Source: Willaertia magna (lineage: Eukaryota > Heterolobosea > Eutetramitea > Acrasida > Naegleriidae). Taken from it: a DNA stretch of 26,419 nt. Shown here in pieces: positions 25,410-26,419 of this stretch. Position 1 is the stretch's first letter. The number at the start of each line of letters is the position of its first letter. The stretch lies in NCBI GenBank assembly GCA_902984215.1, contig CADWAF010005442.1, positions 1 through 26,419 of the forward strand, written 5' to 3'. The translations under genes were made by a program, and so were the position numbers. Below the pieces are notes generated by a model. It was not told the DNA's origin. It ran no database searches and saw nothing but the letters and a program-made list of their open reading frames with translations.

Positions 25410-26419
25410 TAAATTAATAATTCTAAAAGTTGAATGTCTTATAAAAAAAATAAAAAAATTAAATTAAAAATGTAATAAAAATTAATATAATTTCATTTTA
25501 AATAAAATAGTTTATTATAATGTTATAGTTTTAAATGTATTAAGTATTAAAAATATTATTATTATATAATTATTTAAAAAAAAATTTTAAATAATATTTT
25601 TAAACTTAATTATAAAATATTATTTAATTAATAAAATTTTAAAGAAAATTATTTTTAAAAATAAATATTATTTTATTTATATAAAAAATTATTTAAATAA
25701 AATATATGATTTAAAAAATATTTTAATATATTTAATTTTTAAATATAAAAAAAATTATTAAAAAATTTAATTAATAATATAAATAAAAAAGTAATAACAT
25801 ATTTTATTTAAAAATTTAAAACTTTAGATTATGTATATATTAATTAGTTTTATTTTTAATATGAAATATAAATTTTGTCATTTGTTTAAATTAATTAATA
25901 ATAATTAAAATTATTTTTAATTTTAAAGACAAAATGATATGTAAAGTATTATTTTATTATAAATTAGTATTATTTAATAAAAAATTATTAAAGTTAACTA
26001 TAAAAATAAATAAATAATTAACATTATAATAAAAAAATAATATTAATTATAATCAAATTATTGAATTAGTATAAAAATATTTTTATTATTTGTTAAGATA
26101 ATTATTATTATATATATGTTAATTAATTAATATATTGAATAAAAATTTATAATAATAATTATTTTAACAAAATAAAATAATAATTTTTAAAAATTATATA
26201 CTTATTTTATAAATATATATTTATAATATTTTTTATTATTAAATTAACTAAATTTATTAAATATAATTAACTAATAAACAAATATAAATAAATTATATTT
26301 ATTAAAATATAAATAAATTAAATATTTTAAATCACAGTAATTTTCCTTTAAAATCTTAATTTTCCAAAAAGATTTTGTAAAACAAAAAGTTTGAGGGAGA
26401 AAATTGTGGGCGGAAAATA
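25410..26419. other. Gene-free AT desert
   Basis: 1010 nt with no gene. Hand counting 25441-26340 gives about 44 G or C in 900 bases, roughly 5% GC, far below the rest of the window, including other gaps. Sequence is a patternless mix of A- and T-runs (TTAATTAAT, TATATA, AAATAAATAA) with no clear tandem unit. Composition recovers abruptly at about 26335, where AAAGTTTGAGGGAGAAAA and GTGGGCGG appear, probably the edge of the next gene's promoter. Confidence 0.7.

Noticed and set aside
25410..26419. AT-rich end considered as organellar DNA or a transposon remnant
   Set aside because: No organellar gene, terminal repeat or target duplication is visible, and flanking genes are nuclear.

Overview
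The window looks like nuclear DNA of a free-living amoeboflagellate of the Heterolobosea, most likely Naegleria or a close relative. The reasons are very AT-rich DNA, short intergenic gaps, mostly intronless genes with A-rich leaders before the ATG, rare short introns, poly(A) signals close to the stop codons, and a typical eukaryotic gene set (WASHC4, NOP58, RCC1, Kelch, F-box and LRR proteins, a tRNA-Arg with an ACG anticodon, and secreted papain-type and trypsin-type proteases). Genus assignment is inference. I see no prophage, transposon, CRISPR array or operon.

Layout. 1-567 (-): 5' part of a Kelch protein that runs off the left edge. 873-1973 (+): RCC1-like repeat protein. 2267-2917 (+): broken gene with two frame changes and a nonsense codon. 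2954-3026 (+): tRNA-Arg(ACG) with a T5 terminator. 3032-3965 (-): two-exon trypsin-like serine protease whose stop codon lies inside that terminator. 4243-6687 (-): LRR protein. 6922-10704 (-): WASHC4/SWIP of the WASH actin-nucleation complex. 11133-12074 (+): secreted cathepsin B-like protease. 12626-12898 (+): 90-residue single-pass protein. 13257-15113 (-) and 19147-21000 (+): two outward-facing paralogues of one multidomain family. Between them lie a 168-residue unknown (15656-16162, +) and a TPR protein with a likely mitochondrial presequence (16336-18696, -). 21279-21812 (+): secreted protein that is about half Lys/Arg. 22076-23601 (+): NOP58, with one 50-nt intron. 23724-25409 (+): F-box-like protein. 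25410-26419: a 1-kb stretch of about 5% GC with no gene.

The genes do not form one pathway. Housekeeping functions (snoRNP assembly, endosomal actin, a tRNA, mitochondria) are mixed with a secretory or digestive set (cathepsin B, trypsin-like protease, polycationic secreted protein) that suits a phagotrophic amoeba. The items most worth a second look are the polycationic secreted protein, the outward-facing paralogue pair, the protease-tRNA overlap with ambiguous splicing at the catalytic loop, the GC-rich stem-loop at 13121-13147, and the AT desert at the right end. Three long reading frames would start at TTG or GTG if extended fully upstream; I moved those starts to the first plausible ATG (18696, 19147, 21279).
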